From contig NZ_LAYJ01000088.1 of NCBI RefSeq assembly GCF_000981035.1, positions 157,107 through 221,106 of the forward strand: 64,000 nt of DNA. Reading direction: 5' to 3'. Under the pieces are notes generated by a model. That model saw only the letters and a list, made by a program, of their open reading frames with translations, was not told the origin of the DNA and ran no database searches. Shown here one piece after another: positions 32,453 through 40,951 of the stretch. Source of the DNA: Christensenella hongkongensis (GTDB lineage: Bacteria > Bacillota > Clostridia > Christensenellales > Christensenellaceae). How positions within the stretch are numbered: the stretch's first letter is position 1; each line of letters opens with the position of its first letter. The translations under genes were made by a program, and so were the position numbers.

Positions 32453-34738
32453 ATGAAAAAAATAATATGTGTGCTTCTCATCGCCGTCGTCCTGCTGACA
32501 GGCAGTGCTGCATTGGCGGCAAACGTTCCAAAGCCCGTGCTTGACGCACGGGAGTCTACAGTTTACATCGAGGTGGAAAACGACGAGGGAGTATTCAGCG
32601 GCTCCGGCTTTGCGATCGGTACTGCGGACACCATAGAATATGTTGTAACCAATCATCATGTCATTGAAGGAGACAACGGAACATTTACCGTATATTTCGG
32701 TGAATATGATTCTGTAAATGCCGCCGTAGAGATCGATCTTCCCGACATAGATGCCTGTGTCTTAAAGCTTGATACGCCCATTTCGGGTATGAGGCCATTG
32801 GTATTGTACGCCGGGGAACCGGACAAATTAACCGGGGAGCGCGTTTACGCACTTGGCTTCCCGGGCTCTGCGGACAGCATATTTGACCGTACCGGCAATG
32901 TCGGCCAGGATGTAACAATCACCGACGGTATTATCAGCGCGGTAAAAGAATCTTTTGCTTTCGGAACCGGCGAACGTTCTGCAACCGGCCTGCAAATGAA
33001 CGCGTCCATTTTTGGCGGGAACTCCGGCGGCCCCCTTATCAATGAGAATGGAGTCGTGGCAGGGATCAACACCTTTTCGTCAACGCAGGATTCAAATCTG
33101 TACGGTTCCCTTTGTATTTCCGAGCTCCTGCCTTCCCTTGACAAGAAAGGAATCCCTTACAAGGCAAGCTCAAATCCCCTGTATTCCGGAATGCTGTGGA
33201 TTTATATCATCATTGCAGCTGCGGCGGTTTTGTTCCTGTTATGGTTCTTCAAGCTCCGCAAAATGAGGCATACGAAAAAGCAAAAAACCATTTCCTTCAA
33301 CGAATACCTTGAAAAAGCCGGCGGTATTTTAGATCATGATTTCGCATCCCGCCTTCTTACGCCCGTTGCCCGGCAAGTGGCAGAGCTGCAAAGGAACGGC
33401 AAATGCAGCTTATCCATTTATCCGCAAAATATCAGGGTACGGCCAGAGACCGGTGAAGCTTCTCTGCTTCCCGCGAAAAAACAGACGCTCGCGAACGGCT
33501 ATTCCGCGCCGGAGCAGTATAAAGAATTTTCACAGCTTGGAACATGGACGGATGTTTACCAACTGGGCGCTTTATTTTATCGTGTGCTCACGGGTGAACG
33601 GTTGCCGGAGGTTATGGCGCGTTTGGAGGACGATTCCCACACACAGCAAAAAATTGAAAGCCTTACGCTTTCAGATCCTGAAAAAAAAGCTTTAAAGGAC
33701 GCCCTTTCCCTCAAGATAGAATCCCGCTTGAAAGATGCGGCTTCTTTCCTCCCGGCATTACGGATCGCGACGGCGACAGAGCCTGCAACATGGACTGCTT
33801 CCGGACCTGCGGCGTTCCAGCCCCAGGTTGCGCCGGTTAAAAAAGAACGCAAAAAAATGAGCACAAAAAAACGGAATAAAATTGTCGCCTTCAGCATAAT
33901 CGGCGGACTTATTGCGGTTGTGGGCGTTGGGGCCTATATCCTTGTGCAAACTTATAATACTGCATACGCTTACGCTGAAAATTTTGAATTTGATCAGGCT
34001 AAAAAGGAAATTGAAAAGCTTCCGCCAATCACTGACGACATCCGTAATCTTAGTAGCTATACAGACGCGGCACTGCTTCTGCAAAAAAATCAATTCGACG
34101 AGGCTCGCGCTTTGCTACAGAACCTACAGATGTACGGCCCCGCAAATACGCTATTGTCAGAAGTCGATTTGCAGCAAGGGCTTTTTATAATCGCAGGCGG
34201 CGATTCTGAAGGCGGCGAAGCTATGATCAAAACCTACACTGACAAAAAAGGCAACTCGGCCGACTTGGACTCAATTAATTACGGGCGGGGATACGCTTAT
34301 TCCGAGGCCGGGAAGTATTATCAAGCGGAAAGTATTTTTTTCCAGCTTGGAGATTATTCCGACGCACGCACAAAAGCGATGGAAAATTCTCTTTTGATTG
34401 CCAAAGGTTACATTGACAAGGACGAGCCCCTGAACGCTTATTACACAGTAAAAAAATATGAAGACTACCCGGATATGCAGGAATCCATACAGGCCATAGA
34501 GGAGCTTGTATACCAGTATGGCTGTAAAATGATGCGAAAGAACGAATATAATATGGCAAAATCGTGCTTTTCCGCAATCGAAAGCTACAAAAATTCTGCC
34601 GATTATCTTACGCTGCTACCTGCAGTGGAAAGTAATTACATCTTTTCGGATATGACCTATTATGAATCCCTGGCAGATTTGGAAGAAGGGGGATATCTGC
34701 TTCGAATGGGATTTTTGGATGTTTCCCCATTCCTGTAA
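32453..34738 (+). CDS. Trypsin-like protease / pseudokinase C-lobe / TPR-like membrane fusion protein
   Basis: A 761-aa protein with several parts. Residues 1-23 are a signal peptide. Residues 30-235 form a trypsin/HtrA-like protease with an apparent triad of His69 (VTNHHVIEG), Asp100 (DIDACVLKLD) and Ser191 (GGNSGGPLI). TM1 lies at about 246-266. Residues 310-438 resemble only the C-lobe of a Ser/Thr kinase, with the APE motif GYSAPEQY and TWTDVYQLGALFYRVLTG. The HRD aspartate (here SIYPQNI) and DFG are missing. TM2 lies at about 476-498, then Ala/Tyr-rich TPR-like helices to the end. By topology the protease and TPR are outside and the pseudokinase inside. ATG 32453 follows a weak GGGTG site. 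Confidence 0.85.
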   Translation: MKKIICVLLIAVVLLTGSAALAANVPKPVLDARESTVYIEVENDEGVFSGSGFAIGTADTIEYVVTNHHVIEGDNGTFTVYFGEYDSVNAAVEIDLPDIDACVLKLDTPISGMRPLVLYAGEPDKLTGERVYALGFPGSADSIFDRTGNVGQDVTITDGIISAVKESFAFGTGERSATGLQMNASIFGGNSGGPLINENGVVAGINTFSSTQDSNLYGSLCISELLPSLDKKGIPYKASSNPLYSGMLWIYIIIAAAAVLFLLWFFKLRKMRHTKKQKTISFNEYLEKAGGILDHDFASRLLTPVARQVAELQRNGKCSLSIYPQNIRVRPETGEASLLPAKKQTLANGYSAPEQYKEFSQLGTWTDVYQLGALFYRVLTGERLPEVMARLEDDSHTQQKIESLTLSDPEKKALKDALSLKIESRLKDAASFLPALRIATATEPATWTASGPAAFQPQVAPVKKERKKMSTKKRNKIVAFSIIGGLIAVVGVGAYILVQTYNTAYAYAENFEFDQAKKEIEKLPPITDDIRNLSSYTDAALLLQKNQFDEARALLQNLQMYGPANTLLSEVDLQQGLFIIAGGDSEGGEAMIKTYTDKKGNSADLDSINYGRGYAYSEAGKYYQAESIFFQLGDYSDARTKAMENSLLIAKGYIDKDEPLNAYYTVKKYEDYPDMQESIQAIEELVYQYGCKMMRKNEYNMAKSCFSAIESYKNSADYLTLLPAVESNYIFSDMTYYESLADLEEGGYLLRMGFLDVSPFL

Positions 34739-34750
34739 GCAACCAAATAT

Positions 34751-34786
34751 AGCCAACCGTTTTGCAAAACGGTTGGCTTCTTTTTT
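34751..34786. terminator. Bidirectional terminator
   Basis: A perfect 28-base palindrome (AGCCAACCGTTTTG and its complement) followed by a T run; it serves the fusion protein gene and possibly the convergent phosphatase gene. Confidence 0.92.
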
Positions 34787-35513
34787 ATACCAGTTTATCC
34801 CGCAGGGCCGTCAGTTCCTCTTCCTTAAGCCCGATCTCCCTCAGGTAACCATGCACCGAGCCGTAGGTTTTCGTAAGGTGGTCCATCAGGTCTTTTATGT
34901 ACTCCGGCCTCGATTCAAAAATATAATCGGGAATCGTGATGCCTGCGAATTTTGCCCACCACCGCTGCCGGTCAAAGACCTTTTTCATATGCTCGCCGCT
35001 CACGCTGTAATCCGCGATAATCACCTCGTCCGGAACCTTCACCTCTTTTAATATCATCATCGCAAGGATTCCTGTGCGGTCTTTGCCCGCTGTGCAGTGA
35101 AAAAGCGCGCAGCCCTCGCACTCTATCAGCCTGCGAAAAATAGCCGCCAGCGTATCCTTGCTGTTCTCGACAAGCTCCGTATACATATCGCTCATGTTTT
35201 TGGGCAAATTCCCTTTGAGCAGCGTGGACTGCACCTTATCAAACAGGGGATAATTTACGTATTCCATTTGCTTCGTATCTATTTTGTCCGCTCCGCGCTT
35301 AATTTCCGCTTCACTTCGCAGGTCGATCACCAGCCGTACTCCGTAATCGTAAAGGTAATTGCGCCCTTTTTTCGTGAGCTTTTTCAAATTATCCGCCCGT
35401 AAAAAAACCTTATCCTTTGTTGTCTTTCCATCTTCAGTCGGGTACCCGCCCAGCTCGCGCACATTGCGTGTGCCCTTGAGGGGAAGCGGTTCGTTTACCT
35501 TGTAGTCGTCCAT
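34785..35513 (-). CDS. Tyrosine/dual-specificity protein phosphatase (IphP-like)
   Basis: A 242-aa phosphatase with the P-loop HCTAGKDRTGILAMMIL (CX5R, Cys and Arg present), the N-terminal signature NVRELGGYPTEDGK, and the acid-loop region VRLVIDLRSEAE. The IphP group includes bacterial enzymes acting on phosphotyrosine and phosphoinositides; LipA of Listeria is one. The downstream gene order offers no substrate, but a pseudokinase fusion and a phosphatase side by side are notable. ATG 35513 has AAGGAG upstream; an in-frame ATG at 35537 does not. It is divergent from the DUF1294 gene. Confidence 0.92.
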   Translation of the reverse strand: MDDYKVNEPLPLKGTRNVRELGGYPTEDGKTTKDKVFLRADNLKKLTKKGRNYLYDYGVRLVIDLRSEAEIKRGADKIDTKQMEYVNYPLFDKVQSTLLKGNLPKNMSDMYTELVENSKDTLAAIFRRLIECEGCALFHCTAGKDRTGILAMMILKEVKVPDEVIIADYSVSGEHMKKVFDRQRWWAKFAGITIPDYIFESRPEYIKDLMDHLTKTYGSVHGYLREIGLKEEELTALRDKLV

Positions 35514-35563
35514 AGAAAACTCCTTTTCAGCTTGCACAGAAGCGTGTTATAATAACATCCATT

Positions 35564-35836
35564 ATGAGCTATCTGATTCTTTATTTGATCCTGATTAATA
35601 TCATTGCCTTTACCGTATGTTATCACGATAAGCGTGCCGCAATCAAGCATAAACGCCGCACGCCTGAAAAAACGTTGTTTTTCCTGTCGGCGATCGGAGG
35701 CGCTTTTGGCTTTCTGGCTGGCATGCTGCGCTTTCGCCATAAAACAAAGCATACTGCCTTTCGGATCCTGATTCCTGTCTTTTGCGCCATATGGGCCGCC
35801 TGTCTTATATTGATGGTTAAGGCCTTATACTTCTAA
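35564..35836 (+). CDS. DUF1294 membrane protein
   Basis: A 90-aa protein with two or three TMs (ILYLILINIIAFTVCYHDKR, LFFLSAIGGAFGFLAGMLRF, ILIPVFCAIWAACLILMV). The sequence between helices, KHKRRTPEKTLFFLSAIGG then RFRHKTKHTAFR, is the DUF1294 signature. Function is unknown. It is a single gene ending in a bidirectional terminator. Confidence 0.9.
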   Translation: MSYLILYLILINIIAFTVCYHDKRAAIKHKRRTPEKTLFFLSAIGGAFGFLAGMLRFRHKTKHTAFRILIPVFCAIWAACLILMVKALYF

Positions 35837-35840
35837 ACAA

Positions 35841-35868
35841 AAAAACAGCCGCCAAAGCGACTGTTTTT
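35841..35868. terminator. Bidirectional terminator after the DUF1294 gene
   Basis: AAAAACAG pairs with CTGTTTTT (35861-35868), with an inner CGC/GCG; it also ends the convergent secreted-protein gene. Confidence 0.85.
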
Positions 35869-35893
35869 GATTCGGTCCTGTTTTTCGTATCAT

Positions 35894-36823
35894 TTATGCG
35901 ACAGCTTCTGCGACGGGTTCTTCCGGTTCTTCTTTCAGATCGTCCAGCTTCTGAACCTGCCCTGCTTCCGGCTCGTCCTCCTTGAAGGACCCTCCCCAGA
36001 TCGTATTGATCGTCTCTTTGCTTCCATCGCCCATGGTGACCTGGGACGTTGTCACCTCTGCCGTGCCGTGAACCATTTCTGCGTCCTGCGTATCATTTTT
36101 GTCCACAGTGCATTTCGTTATATCCCCAATTACGTCGCCCTTGTCCATTTTCGAGATGTCCTCATTTGTCCAGAAAATATTAAATTGATCGTTCGTTTCT
36201 TTCCAGATTCTCCAACTGAATTCCGAATCCCCGTCGATGCCTTCCACATCCTGCCTCAGCTGGTCGTTTACCGTTGGGGCAAAGTTCGGGCCCGTGGAAT
36301 CAAGTGTCGTTTTGGCGCCCCGCGTATCGAAATATTGATATACATCAGACTGTGGATCTCTTAACTGGGCCGTCAGCCATTCGATTGCGTTCACGGTAAC
36401 ATTAATCGGATTGGGTTCTACGAAATCGGGGTTCCCCTGGTAATTGTCCACCGGAGTTGCATTCACAAAGGTTTCTCCCACAAAAGTTGCTCCCTGCAGG
36501 CCCTGCGCTTCTGCTGACGGCGATATCCGTTGTACCGTCTCTGCTACAACAGCTTCCCTGTCATCCGCACCGGAAACATCCGCGTCTCCTGACGGGAGGT
36601 TCTCCGCTTCTTCCGGTTCCCCCGCCGTATCGTTCTGCCCCAACGCGTCGGCGCCGGCAAGCGGAACCTCCGGTTCTGTGATTTGTGTTGTTTCCGGCGT
36701 ATTGTCAGGCGTACCGGTGGCGGCGAGAACCGACAGCGTAATTATGAATGCACAAATCAAAAGCAGGGACACGACCAGCAACCATTTCTTTTTATTTTCT
36801 TTTTTCTGATTAGTGTGTTCCAT
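35894..36823 (-). CDS. Secreted or membrane-anchored acidic protein, unrecognised
   Basis: A 309-aa protein. A short basic N-terminus leads into one hydrophobic helix (WLLVVSLLLICAFIITLSVLA), which acts as a signal anchor. A low-complexity acidic Glu/Asp/Thr/Ala linker (about residues 35-100) follows. A globular domain (about 110-280) contains NAIEWLTAQLRDPQSDVYQY and FSWRIWKETNDQFNIFWTNE. The C-terminus is again acidic (EEPEEPVAEAVA). The family is unknown to me; it is probably displayed outside the membrane. AGGAG precedes the ATG. It is convergent with DUF1294. Confidence 0.75.
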   Translation of the reverse strand: MEHTNQKKENKKKWLLVVSLLLICAFIITLSVLAATGTPDNTPETTQITEPEVPLAGADALGQNDTAGEPEEAENLPSGDADVSGADDREAVVAETVQRISPSAEAQGLQGATFVGETFVNATPVDNYQGNPDFVEPNPINVTVNAIEWLTAQLRDPQSDVYQYFDTRGAKTTLDSTGPNFAPTVNDQLRQDVEGIDGDSEFSWRIWKETNDQFNIFWTNEDISKMDKGDVIGDITKCTVDKNDTQDAEMVHGTAEVTTSQVTMGDGSKETINTIWGGSFKEDEPEAGQVQKLDDLKEEPEEPVAEAVA

Positions 36824-36935
36824 TTTTTTGATCTCCTGTTTTCTTTTTCTGATTTTATATTATACCTGTCCGGTCTCAATTATGGTCACACTTTTACTAT
36901 TTTCCATTCTTTTTTTGAAAAAGTGAGATTGAAAC

Positions 36936-36970
36936 AAAAAAAAGGCGGCCTCTATCCGGAAGCCGCCTTC
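36936..36970 (-). terminator. Terminator of the YugP-like gene
   Basis: AAGGCGGC (36942-36949) pairs with GCCGCCTT (36962-36969), followed on the minus strand by a run of T. Confidence 0.85.
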
Positions 36971-36984
36971 GTAATCCAGTATCT

Positions 36985-37674
36985 TTAGTTCCTGCGGGAA
37001 AGAAGGAATAAACGCAGAAAGGAAAGGAACGACGCAAGCATTGCCGCCACATACGTCATTGCCGCCGCATTGAGCATTTTCCTTGCTTCCTTCTGCTCCT
37101 GCACGGTCAGAACTCCTGACGCCGTAATATTTGCCATTGCCCTGTTGGAGGCGTTGAACTCTACCGGCAGCGTCACAAGCTGAAAAATCACAACCGCAAA
37201 ATACACCCACGCGCCAATCTCAATCAGGGGCCTTAAAGTCGAAAACAATATGCCGATCAAAATCAGGGGAAACGCAAGGTTGCTTGCGATATTTACGATT
37301 GGAACAATCGCGTTTCTGACGCGCATCGGCCCATACTTTTTATAGCGCTGCAGCACGTGCCCGCATTCGTGTGCGGCGATCGAAACGGCGGCTACGCTAT
37401 GCTTTGCATATACGCCCTCAGAAAGGCTTACCGTGTTGGTACGCGGATCAAAGTGATCGGTCATATCTCCCGCAATCGACTGGATTTTCACCCCGTCTAT
37501 GCCATTCTGGCGCAGCATGGACTGTGCAAACTCCCTGCCCGTCACACCGCTCTGCGCAGGTATTTGCGAATACTTTTTATAGGTGGAGCTGACCTTCGCC
37601 TGCGCCCAGATCGTCACAATAAACGCCGGTATCAGCAGCAGCCAGGTCCAGTCAAACCAAAATGGAAAAAACAT
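36985..37674 (-). CDS. YugP-like zinc metallopeptidase
   Basis: A 229-aa membrane metalloprotease. It opens with a TM, then VSSTYKKYSQIPAQSGVTGR. The zinc site HEXXH sits in VSIAAHECGHVLQRYKKYGP (about residue 110). TMs at 120-160 and the C-terminus embed it in the membrane, and LPVEFNASNRAMANI supplies a conserved late motif with a likely Glu ligand. This is the DUF2227/YugP 'neutral zinc metallopeptidase' family; physiological substrates are unknown. AAGGAG precedes ATG. It is monocistronic. Confidence 0.92.
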   Translation of the reverse strand: MFFPFWFDWTWLLLIPAFIVTIWAQAKVSSTYKKYSQIPAQSGVTGREFAQSMLRQNGIDGVKIQSIAGDMTDHFDPRTNTVSLSEGVYAKHSVAAVSIAAHECGHVLQRYKKYGPMRVRNAIVPIVNIASNLAFPLILIGILFSTLRPLIEIGAWVYFAVVIFQLVTLPVEFNASNRAMANITASGVLTVQEQKEARKMLNAAAMTYVAAMLASFLSFLRLFLLSRRN

Positions 37675-37744
37675 TGTCTGTACTCCTTTTTACTTGTGCT
37701 TCCTTTATATCATTTCTTTATGAACTATATATAAACGTAAATAC

Positions 37745-37814
37745 GCCCGGTCAAAACGTTTCTGTCCCTGACTTGAACGAATCAAGAAGCAACGTTAAGC
37801 TTCCCAAACCGGGC
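37745..37814. other. Nested inverted repeats in an intergenic region, possible RNA element
   Basis: GCCCGGT (37745-37751) pairs with ACCGGGC (37808-37814), AACGTT (37755-37760) with AACGTT (37791-37796), and CTTGA (37772-37776) with TCAAG (37782-37786). The three stems nest. On the minus strand this would sit in the 5' leader of the YugP-like gene. No RNA family is recognised. Confidence 0.35.
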
Positions 37815-37848
37815 CTGCCACGGGAAAATCAACTTTTCCTGAGACAAC

Positions 37849-37877
37849 AACGGCCCGCACCAGATGTGCGGGCCGTT
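37849..37877 (-). terminator. Terminator of the nitrogenase-like/iron-importer operon
   Basis: AACGGCCCGCAC pairs with GTGCGGGCCGTT around a five-base loop. Confidence 0.85.
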
Positions 37878-37897
37878 TCATTCCGGATTGGTTTACG

Positions 37898-38686
37898 TTA
37901 CAGCAGGGCAAGCGGTACCACAGAGGCAATGCTTGTGCCCTTCACCTTCAAATGGTCGATATAAACCTCGACCTCAAAAGATCGCTGCATATTTTCGCAG
38001 TTGATTACATCGCTGCTGCTTCCGAACGTACAGCGGCCCGATTTATCGAGCAGCAGGGCTTCGTCGGAAATTTTAAGCGCGTGATCCGGATAGTGCGTGT
38101 TAAAAACGCAGGAAATCCCCTTTTCCTGGGAAAGCTTTTTTATGGTATCCAGTATGATCAACTGGTTTTTAAAATCCAGGTTTGATTCCGGCTCGTCAAG
38201 AACCAGCATGGATGGCTTCGTGGTAAGCGCGCGGGCAATCAATATCATCTGCAGCTCTCCGCCACTCATCTGCGAGCAAAGCTTTTCCTTAAGGTGCGTA
38301 ACGCCTACGAGCGCCATGGCCTCGCGCGCCGTCTCAATGTCTTCGCGTCCGGGCTGCTGCATCATTCCAAGATGCGCGCAGCGCCCAAGGAGCACCATTT
38401 CCTCCGCCGTATACATCAGCGCGTTTCCCTTTGCCTGCGGTACATACGCAATTTTTTTCCATATCCTGCGTACGGGCATTTTGCGGATGTTCTCGCCGTC
38501 GATTCTGCTTTCTCCTTTTTTCCAGTGCAGAAGTCCCATCATACAGCGCAGGAGCGTTGTTTTCCCCACACCGTTCGGTCCCAGTATGGAAAGTATTTTT
38601 CCGTCCGGCACCTGGAAATTCAGGTTGTGCAGGATCTCATGTCCCGGCTGATATCCAAACGAACCGTTTACCACTTCAAAAATCAC
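37898..38686 (-). CDS. FecE/BtuD-type ABC transporter ATP-binding protein
   Basis: A 262-aa ATPase for iron-siderophore, haem or cobalamin-type import. Walker A is GPNGVGKTTLLRC, the Q-loop is IAYVPQAKGNALMYTAEEM, the signature is MSGGELQMILIARAL, Walker B is MLVLDEPESNLD and the H-loop is FNTHYPDHA. The FecE/BtuD pattern 'lGR' appears as VLLGRCAHLGMMQ. The likely start is GTG 38686, with GGGAGG 9 bases upstream. It overlaps the permease stop as GTGA. The longer frame upstream (to 38923) is not a real extension. It is the last gene of the six-gene nitrogenase-like operon. Confidence 0.93.
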   Translation of the reverse strand: MIFEVVNGSFGYQPGHEILHNLNFQVPDGKILSILGPNGVGKTTLLRCMMGLLHWKKGESRIDGENIRKMPVRRIWKKIAYVPQAKGNALMYTAEEMVLLGRCAHLGMMQQPGREDIETAREAMALVGVTHLKEKLCSQMSGGELQMILIARALTTKPSMLVLDEPESNLDFKNQLIILDTIKKLSQEKGISCVFNTHYPDHALKISDEALLLDKSGRCTFGSSSDVINCENMQRSFEVEVYIDHLKVKGTSIASVVPLALL

Positions 38687-39702
38687 AGGTTTGCACCTCC
38701 CGTTTTTTTGAGCAAAATGATGAAGAATGGCGCGCCGATCACCGCGGTCAGAATGGAGATCGGTATTTCCGCAGCCGTTGCGCTGCGCGCCACCGTATCC
38801 ATTATCAGCAGGAACACCGCGCCAAGGCTGATACTGGCGGGTATGATGTTCTGGTTGTTGCTGCCAAACAGCATCCGGCAGATATGAGGGATCAATAGCC
38901 CTACCCAGCCTACCTGCCCGCACATGGAAACGCAGGACGCTGTAATCATCGTCGCCGCAAGAGCGATTACCACGCGCATGACCTTGATGTTCACACCCAT
39001 GGTCTTTGCTTCGTCCTCGCTGAGCATCAGTACGTTCAGCTTCCAGCGCAGCGCGAAGATAATCCCAATGCCCACAACAATAAAGGGCGCTCCCAGCATA
39101 AGGCTTTTGTAGCTCGTGTTGGCAAGGCTTCCCATCAGCCAGTAGGTAATTGCGGGAAGCTGCGATTCACTGTCCGCCACAAATTTGATAATCGAGATAC
39201 CCGCTTCGAAGAGCGAAGCGATCACCATGCCTGAAAGGATGACCATGATGGTGCTTGCGCCTTTTTTCTGGCGACTGATCATGTAGGTCATCAAAACGGC
39301 AATGAAGCCGATCCCCAGCGCAGTGAGCTGCACGGAGATAAGCCCCATTCCCAAAAGCAGCGCCAGCGCCGCTCCAAAGCTGGAGCCCGCCGCCACGCCA
39401 AGCGTATCCGGCGTGGCCAGAGCATTGGAAAAAATGCTCTGGAATGCCGCGCCCGACACCGCCAGTCCTGCCCCGCACAGCACCGCGAGAATAATTCGCG
39501 GAAGCCGCACGTTGATCAGCACACTGTATATCTGCGGATCAACGCTATCGGCGCCTTCGGTGATGATTCGAAACAGATTCGATACAATCTCATCCGGCCC
39601 CAGAAGCAGACGTCCGATCCCCATACAGATGATAGCCGCAACAATGGGCAGAACCAGCAATATAATATTTCTCAGTACATGATTTTTCCTTAAGGTCAAC
39701 AT
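38683..39702 (-). CDS. FecCD-family permease of the importer
   Basis: A 339-aa integral membrane protein with about nine TMs. Family signs are RLPRIILAVLCGAGLAVSGA, FQSIFSNALATPDTLGVAAG and the late VGLLIPHICRMLFGSNNQNI, which forms the ATPase-coupling region. It would make a homodimer with the ATPase below it. It starts three bases after the binding-protein stop and overlaps the ATPase start by four bases, so expression is coupled. No Shine-Dalgarno is obvious. Confidence 0.94.
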   Translation of the reverse strand: MLTLRKNHVLRNIILLVLPIVAAIICMGIGRLLLGPDEIVSNLFRIITEGADSVDPQIYSVLINVRLPRIILAVLCGAGLAVSGAAFQSIFSNALATPDTLGVAAGSSFGAALALLLGMGLISVQLTALGIGFIAVLMTYMISRQKKGASTIMVILSGMVIASLFEAGISIIKFVADSESQLPAITYWLMGSLANTSYKSLMLGAPFIVVGIGIIFALRWKLNVLMLSEDEAKTMGVNIKVMRVVIALAATMITASCVSMCGQVGWVGLLIPHICRMLFGSNNQNIIPASISLGAVFLLIMDTVARSATAAEIPISILTAVIGAPFFIILLKKTGGANL

Positions 39703-39705
39703 CGA

Positions 39706-40896
39706 TTAAAATGCCGCTGCTGACTCCGGCGTCGGATTAAGGATCAGGTCAAGCTGCTCGTCCGTAAGCTCAAGTCCGTAATATTCTTTGTAATAATCCT
39801 TGATCTCCTGTTCAATGTCAAGGTCTGCAAACAGCTCTGGATACATCTGCTTCGCCATCCACTGCAGCATCAGCGGGGAATCGGAGGACGGCGGGAACCA
39901 GTAATACATTCCCAGCGGTATTTTGTAGACGCGCTTATCCTGCACGGCCTTCACACCGCTCCAGTCATGGCCATCCGCCGCTGTGTTGTTGTAAAGGTCC
40001 TCAGGCGTATAGGCAGAGAAGCTGTTGAGGAAGATCACTTCCGGATTCCATTCATAAATCTGTTCCATATTTACTTCGCCCACAAAGGCGCCGACGTCAT
40101 ATCCCAGGTTCACGCCGCCGGTGGAGGTGATCCAGTAATTCGCAAAGCTTGTGCCTCCCGCGGTGATTGCAGATTCGTTATAATTTGAAAGAATCAGCGT
40201 ATTTGGTTTTTCATCGTCCGAAACGCCCGCAAGGGTATCTGCAACCTGCTTTTGGACATCCTCACCATATTGGATGATGCCATCCGCCCTGTCGGATTCG
40301 CCCATCACCTGTTTTAAAAGGTCAATCCAGGCGTTAAAAGTCTCGATGGTATTGTAGTCGTCATAGAGCGTGGTGGAAAACCCAACCGCAGGAATTCCAG
40401 CCGCTTTGAGCGCCTCATAATTTTCCGTTACGTCCGCGTTGTAAAATACAACGTCCGGCTCTAATTTCAGCAGTTCTTCCATATTGATGTCGTCGCCGCT
40501 CGCCCAGCCGTCCGGCAGCTCTTTGAGTCCGGGATACGCTTCTCCCAGAATGGAATTAACCGCAGCGTTTTTGGAATCCGGGTGAATGCCAACGAGACCG
40601 TCAGACGAACCCATAAACATGCAGTAAACTGATGTTAACGGCGTAAGACCGCCGATTGCCACGCGTTCTACCTTTTCCGGGAGAACCACTTCATTTCCGG
40701 CGTGATCCGTGATTGTGCGTGTTTGCGCCGCTTCCGACGCTTCGGCAGAAGCGCTTGCTTCTGCGCTTTGTGTTGCCTCTTCGCTTTGCGTCGCTTCCGC
40801 AGAAGGCTCCTGCGTTTCGGCAGCCGGTGCACAAGCAGTCATGAGTAGCGCCATGCACAGCACGGCAGACAATAAAATAGCAATACCTTTTTTCAT
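39706..40896 (-). CDS. Periplasmic-binding-protein-like lipoprotein of the importer
   Basis: A 396-aa lipoprotein. The lipobox is ALLMTAC (Cys22). A Ser/Ala/Glu-rich linker runs to about residue 60. The FhuD/BtuF-type binding domain then begins TRTITDHAGNEVVLPEKVER. It holds two lobes joined by a long helix, with EVNMEQIYEWNPEVIFL and VYKIPLGMYYWFPPSSDSP typical of iron-chelate, haem or cobalamin binders. The ligand is not readable. It starts 55 bases after the nitrogenase component 1-like gene, with AGAGGT ahead of its ATG. Confidence 0.93.
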   Translation of the reverse strand: MKKGIAILLSAVLCMALLMTACAPAAETQEPSAEATQSEEATQSAEASASAEASEAAQTRTITDHAGNEVVLPEKVERVAIGGLTPLTSVYCMFMGSSDGLVGIHPDSKNAAVNSILGEAYPGLKELPDGWASGDDINMEELLKLEPDVVFYNADVTENYEALKAAGIPAVGFSTTLYDDYNTIETFNAWIDLLKQVMGESDRADGIIQYGEDVQKQVADTLAGVSDDEKPNTLILSNYNESAITAGGTSFANYWITSTGGVNLGYDVGAFVGEVNMEQIYEWNPEVIFLNSFSAYTPEDLYNNTAADGHDWSGVKAVQDKRVYKIPLGMYYWFPPSSDSPLMLQWMAKQMYPELFADLDIEQEIKDYYKEYYGLELTDEQLDLILNPTPESAAAF

Positions 40897-40951
40897 CTTT
40901 ACCTCTTTTCCTTTCAGACTTGTTATATTTTGAAGGAGATTTTTTCTCCTT

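Noticed and set aside
38687-38923. N-terminal extension of the importer ATPase frame
   Set aside because: The frame runs through the permease gene in another reading frame; the ATPase fold begins at GTG 38686 with GGGAGG upstream.
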